A stretch of 64,000 bases of DNA from CAZWSX01 sp964636985 (GTDB lineage: Bacteria; Planctomycetota; Planctomycetia; Pirellulales; Pirellulaceae): positions 65,356 to 129,355 of the forward strand of contig CAZWSX010000022.1 in the NCBI GenBank assembly GCA_964636985.1, given 5' to 3'. A program made the translations under genes and the position numbers. The first letter of the stretch is position 1. The number at the start of each line of letters is the position of its first letter. Below the pieces are notes generated by a model, which worked only from the letters and a program-made list of their open reading frames with translations, was not told where the DNA came from and searched no databases. Shown one piece after another: positions 61,601 to 64,000 of this stretch.

Positions 61601-61811
61601 CGATCGACAGGAGGCGCTGCGATTGCTGACTTCCGCATTCGATCGAGGGTATGGTCTAGATTTAGTCGACACGGACCCGGAGTTGGATTCGATTCGAGGT
61701 AGCGACGATTTCACGGCATTGGTAGCGCGACAGCGAGCGCGCTCGAGAATCGCCAAACAACAAAGCGAGCCACCAGGGAAGGTCGCTGCGGATGAGAGTC
61801 CAACGAAATAG
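58680..61811 (+). CDS. Transmembrane Ser/Thr kinase with TPR tail and DFH in place of DFG
   Basis: GTG at 58680 lies inside the sigma gene, overlapping it by 14 bases. The 1043-residue product has an N-terminal domain (about 15-120: LIELIRVDLEWSHKRGRPAE, YQSEFDV) comparable to that of the two other kinases near 39 and 45 kb. The kinase is at 158-475: GQGAFGKVFLGRQ, Lys189 in VVIKV, an insert of about 45 residues (245-290), HRDLKPANILL, DFHLA at 345-349 and YMAPEQI. Substitution of the Gly of DFG may alter Mg2+ handling. A membrane helix is at about 505-528, followed by TPRs to the end (SAWAYLDRGLALKELGLLDE). It is cotranscribed with its sigma factor. Confidence 0.93.
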   Translation: MKTPSLQATSDEWLAVEPYVESFEEAICDGDRIGIAHFLPPLQNPLRMMVLIELIRVDLEWSHKRGRPAELASYRAEFPEAFRDPQARKVLAFEDFRLRRAAGEEVDPEHYQSEFDVDVAGWPRSTASANVRGELHTARSSHRSVLESWPEVNDTVGGFKLLRVLGQGAFGKVFLGRQLDLAERPVVIKVTREATGESQRLASLHHTAIVPIYSVHAIGNHSALVMPFCGTATLAQAIRVWHRSGDPPSSGHVVSETIKNLSQAGTSPADSQSTSPSTTPTEIELDTTHPGWKVVESMRFGEASLWIAARLAEGLSHAHERGIVHRDLKPANILLSDDGQPMLLDFHLAADVKKRCEVSPDFVGGTFPYMAPEQIRNLLGLDSTVDPRSDIYSLGVVLYESLLGKLPYSTRNEGDWQTSARKWLDVKHKNLLLTPEVRRRIGPATCSILTRCLAAEPRYRYQSASELLEDLNRQLNHYPLRYAANTSMWERVQKWFRRHPSLKSMAAVVAISSSLLLAVGLMAAFAWNRVRHWEADAAFRESQMDLQTAFFAMPGLRAEPERDQAAREACERVENRYQILSNPHWLEQSAAKDLSPSKREALKARVAELLALWQRSLMDGMKRADNESERSALKSRAVQLSDAALACYALAERPSVLVKWRHELEVDGQSLADPEQSLASEGTFNEFLFAIDEIDRGKLLDAARRLERITRASPRYLAAWPLLGQCNMRLERYADAERALTTCISLWPDSAWAYLDRGLALKELGLLDEAEHDLTRALEISPGNTEAIVNRAIVRLQAKRFPDAKDDLDAAMAKAPESARLQYLLSQWYAETGDEEGAHRSRAEALNRTPNDEVCWTIRGYDHIAAGKFHEALHDFEQALKFNPWFSPARQNKAHVLAEHLGQTAAAIEELTLLLQSNPEYTPAIRGRGVLYARLGNRVQAITDAEHALLLDSSAPSCYQVGGIYATTARHVVDDRQEALRLLTSAFDRGYGLDLVDTDPELDSIRGSDDFTALVARQRARSRIAKQQSEPPGKVAADESPTK

Positions 61812-61841
61812 CGTCATTCAATGTCCTTGAAGGTCCAGCAC

Positions 61842-63827
61842 ATGTCTTTGCCGAAGCGCAGGCACCGCAGTCGCCTTGTGGTCGAATCTCTAGAACGTCG
61901 CGATGTCATGGCGACGTTCGGCATTCCGTGGCCCGATGCGCATCGAATTACTCTCAGTTTCGTGCCGGACGGCACGATGGTGGGCGATGCGACAAGCAGC
62001 ATGTTCGCCACTTTTGACGCTCAAATGCCTCGTGAGCAATGGCAGGGAGAGATTTTGCGAGCGTTTGAAACGTGGGCCAAGGCGGCCGACGTCGACATCG
62101 CCGTCGTCCCTGACAACGGTGCGCCGCTGGGAACACCTGGAGCAGCTCAGCACGATCCGAGATTCGGAGACATCCGAATCGCCGTGGCTCCGACGGACGC
62201 GGGAACGATGGCGTTCGGCGTGCCGTTTTCGCCCGTCGGCGGAGGAACGTGGTCCGGAGATATCATCTTTGGCAACTGGGTCGACTACGGCAGCGGCAAA
62301 GGCGATCTGTATTCCGTGGCGCTGCACGAGGCTGGCCACGCCTTGGGCGTTGATGGTTCAAACGATCCCACGTCTGCGATGTACGGCGCAACGACACAGA
62401 TCCACACAACACTTAACGCCAGCGACGTTGCGGCCATTTCCGCGCTGTTTGGAAAACGGGACGGGAGCAATGCCAAAGTCCACGAAATGGACTACCCCGA
62501 GGTTTCCGGCGGGTATAGGGGGCAAATACCTTTGATCGCGTTCGGCGCGATAAATCAGCCAGGAGCCGTCGCGAACTACGCTTTTGAAGTGCCAGAAAAA
62601 TATCAAGGCCAGGTGTCAATCCGCGTGCACACAGAAGGCGTGAGTCTGCTTGATCCCAAAATCACCGTTGTGGATGAACAGGGTGTTGTTGTCGCCACAG
62701 CCCAATCGACTCAGCCGGGGAGAGGCTCCGTGCTCGTCACGATCCCAAAAATCGAAAATCGTGAAAAGCTTTTCATCCAAATCGAGGGTGCCAGCGGAAG
62801 CGAGTTGAGTGTCGGTCGTTTCGGTTTAGGGGTCAGTTTTGACGGCGTGTCGACGATCTCTCAGGCAAAGCTGATAAAGGTGCTGCGATCGCCGCTGGAC
62901 GACGCGACCCAAAACGAGGTCGTAAAATATGTGACCGGTTCGCAAAGAAAAGCGTTGCTCAACGCTGATGACGATGTACACAGCGAACCCTCTTCCGCCG
63001 TGGCACTTGCACCGGAAGCGGAGGTCAATTCGCGACTACGAATCGTCGGGAGTTTGAAGGGCGCCGGGGCGACGGATATGTATCGCGTCACCGTGCCGCA
63101 AAATGGTGGGACGACTCCTCAAGCTTTGATCGCCATGGTGCGCGCATTCGACGTTAATGGCATCCAAGCGACCGTGTTTGTGCTCGATGAGAATGGCAAC
63201 GCCGTTCCTGCCCAGATCCTGGCAAATGGCTTTGGCGCCTACACAGTCCAAGTGGAAAATGCCGTTCCAGGACAAGAGTACTTCATCGGCGTGGTCAACG
63301 CCGGGAATTCTAGCGGCAACTACGAGCTAGTCGCTCAGTTCACACCAAATCCTGTGAAACTCGACAACTTTCTCAGCGGCCAACTGACAACGTCGACACG
63401 TGAAGTATCGGCGGAAATGATCGTCGCAGAAGACAAGGTGTTCCAGTTCTTGTTGGCCACGTCGTCGACCGCTGGCAACAGTAACGTTACGGTCACGGCC
63501 GACATTCTCGATTCCAATGGCCGTATCGTAGCGACTCTGACCGCTGCCTTAGGGCAGACAGTCAGCGGTCCGGCGCCTTGGCTCAAGGCGGGGGTGTACA
63601 CCATTCGAGTTCGATCGAATGGGAGTTATGCGGCTTCGCAGAGTATCGACTTTTCGCTGACGGGTTCGACGCTGGACGACCCAGTTGGTCCGACGACCGT
63701 CAATGTGCAAAACTACCCCACGTACGTAGTAAAAGTCGCCTACTACCAGTACACGTACTACGTCAACGGCCAATGGGTAAATGTGAAGTATCCGTATTAC
63801 GTCTACGTTCCAACATCGCCTAAGTAG
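61842..63827 (+). CDS. Matrixin-like metalloprotease with extracellular signature and beta tail
   Basis: ATG at 61842 (MSLPKRRHRSRLVVESLERR) has GAAGGT upstream and is preferred to 61821; both keep the extracellular signature ESLERRDVM. The protease part covers about 30-220: FETWAKAADVDIAVVPDNG, GDIRIAVAP, then the zinc site LHEAGHALGVDGSNDPTSAM with the Met-turn-like SAMY. Matrixins use HExxHxxGxxH; here the third ligand position is Gly with an Asp just before it. From about 240 there are two prepeptidase-C-like or CBM-like beta domains and a Tyr-rich end (VKVAYYQYTYYVNGQW). It follows the kinase by 30 bases and may share its transcript. Confidence 0.82.
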   Translation: MSLPKRRHRSRLVVESLERRDVMATFGIPWPDAHRITLSFVPDGTMVGDATSSMFATFDAQMPREQWQGEILRAFETWAKAADVDIAVVPDNGAPLGTPGAAQHDPRFGDIRIAVAPTDAGTMAFGVPFSPVGGGTWSGDIIFGNWVDYGSGKGDLYSVALHEAGHALGVDGSNDPTSAMYGATTQIHTTLNASDVAAISALFGKRDGSNAKVHEMDYPEVSGGYRGQIPLIAFGAINQPGAVANYAFEVPEKYQGQVSIRVHTEGVSLLDPKITVVDEQGVVVATAQSTQPGRGSVLVTIPKIENREKLFIQIEGASGSELSVGRFGLGVSFDGVSTISQAKLIKVLRSPLDDATQNEVVKYVTGSQRKALLNADDDVHSEPSSAVALAPEAEVNSRLRIVGSLKGAGATDMYRVTVPQNGGTTPQALIAMVRAFDVNGIQATVFVLDENGNAVPAQILANGFGAYTVQVENAVPGQEYFIGVVNAGNSSGNYELVAQFTPNPVKLDNFLSGQLTTSTREVSAEMIVAEDKVFQFLLATSSTAGNSNVTVTADILDSNGRIVATLTAALGQTVSGPAPWLKAGVYTIRVRSNGSYAASQSIDFSLTGSTLDDPVGPTTVNVQNYPTYVVKVAYYQYTYYVNGQWVNVKYPYYVYVPTSPK

Positions 63828-64000
63828 ATGGCAAGTAGCATCGTCGAGCTAAACGCTACTCGGATCGTGGAGAAACAATCATCCAAATCTAATTACCTGA
63901 GAGAGCAAGGAAGGAGCGAAAGTCGTCGCGAGACGTCGATTCCGCGTGGCCTGCTCCCCAAAATCTGTTCCAGGTGGTAAGAGAGTTTCTTAGCCCATGA

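Overview
The window looks like a chromosomal piece of a planctomycete, probably of the order Pirellulales. The evidence is the mix of families: PSCyt1/DUF1549/DUF1553 and DUF1501 proteins, PEP-CTERM surface proteins, large extracellular proteins that open with an LExLExRxLL-type signature, a DUF1559 protein, membrane-bound Ser/Thr kinases paired with ECF-type sigma factors, and small 'NPYESS' and 'RFSLRDLFW' membrane proteins. Base composition is moderately GC-rich and many starts are GTG or TTG with a weak or absent Shine-Dalgarno. No rRNA, intact tRNA or CRISPR array was seen.

Layout. 0-13.7 kb is ordinary planctomycete gene content: a truncated PSCyt1/DUF1549 gene, Sua5-type tRNA modification enzyme, a membrane-tethered RNase Sa-like nuclease, two paralogous zinc-ribbon membrane proteins, gamma-glutamyltransferase, and a PSCyt1/DUF1549/LamG/DUF1553 gene followed by its usual DUF1501 partner. 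13.8-17.1 kb is a run of three minus-strand PEP-CTERM genes, each with a near-identical terminator hairpin. 17.7-22.4 kb holds a coiled-coil secreted protein, a GlcG/HbpS-like protein, an exported peroxiredoxin, two small membrane proteins and an SRAP (HMCES/YedK) protein with an extra C-terminal region.

22.4-49.4 kb is a patchwork carrying many signs of rearrangement: a cluster of perfect palindromes, 3' halves of a tRNA-Gly and a tRNA-Asn, relics of at least two and probably three copies of one tyrosine recombinase family (28.0-28.4 and 48.9-49.4 kb), a kinase N-terminus fused in frame to a secreted esterase, the C-terminal stub of an enolase-superfamily gene between an MFS transporter and an M81 (MlrC-like) peptidase, and a duplicated block carrying a small membrane protein gene, one copy of which is frameshifted. 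Between these relics are intact genes: a kinase with TPR-like tail, a kinase with LRR tail behind an ECF sigma factor, an RTX-type metallopeptidase and a kinase carrying three tandem DUF1559 domains.

49.4-64 kb is a surface-protein and signalling block: a 1971-residue SdrD-B/VWA/cadherin/beta-propeller protein, a seven-haem cytochrome c, another LExLExRxLL-type protein, an ECF sigma factor overlapping a TPR kinase, and a matrixin-like protease. The repeated pairing of ECF sigma factor, membrane kinase and exported matrix proteins suggests that the kinases sense envelope conditions and control surface-protein expression. That is inference from gene order; nothing in the sequence proves it.
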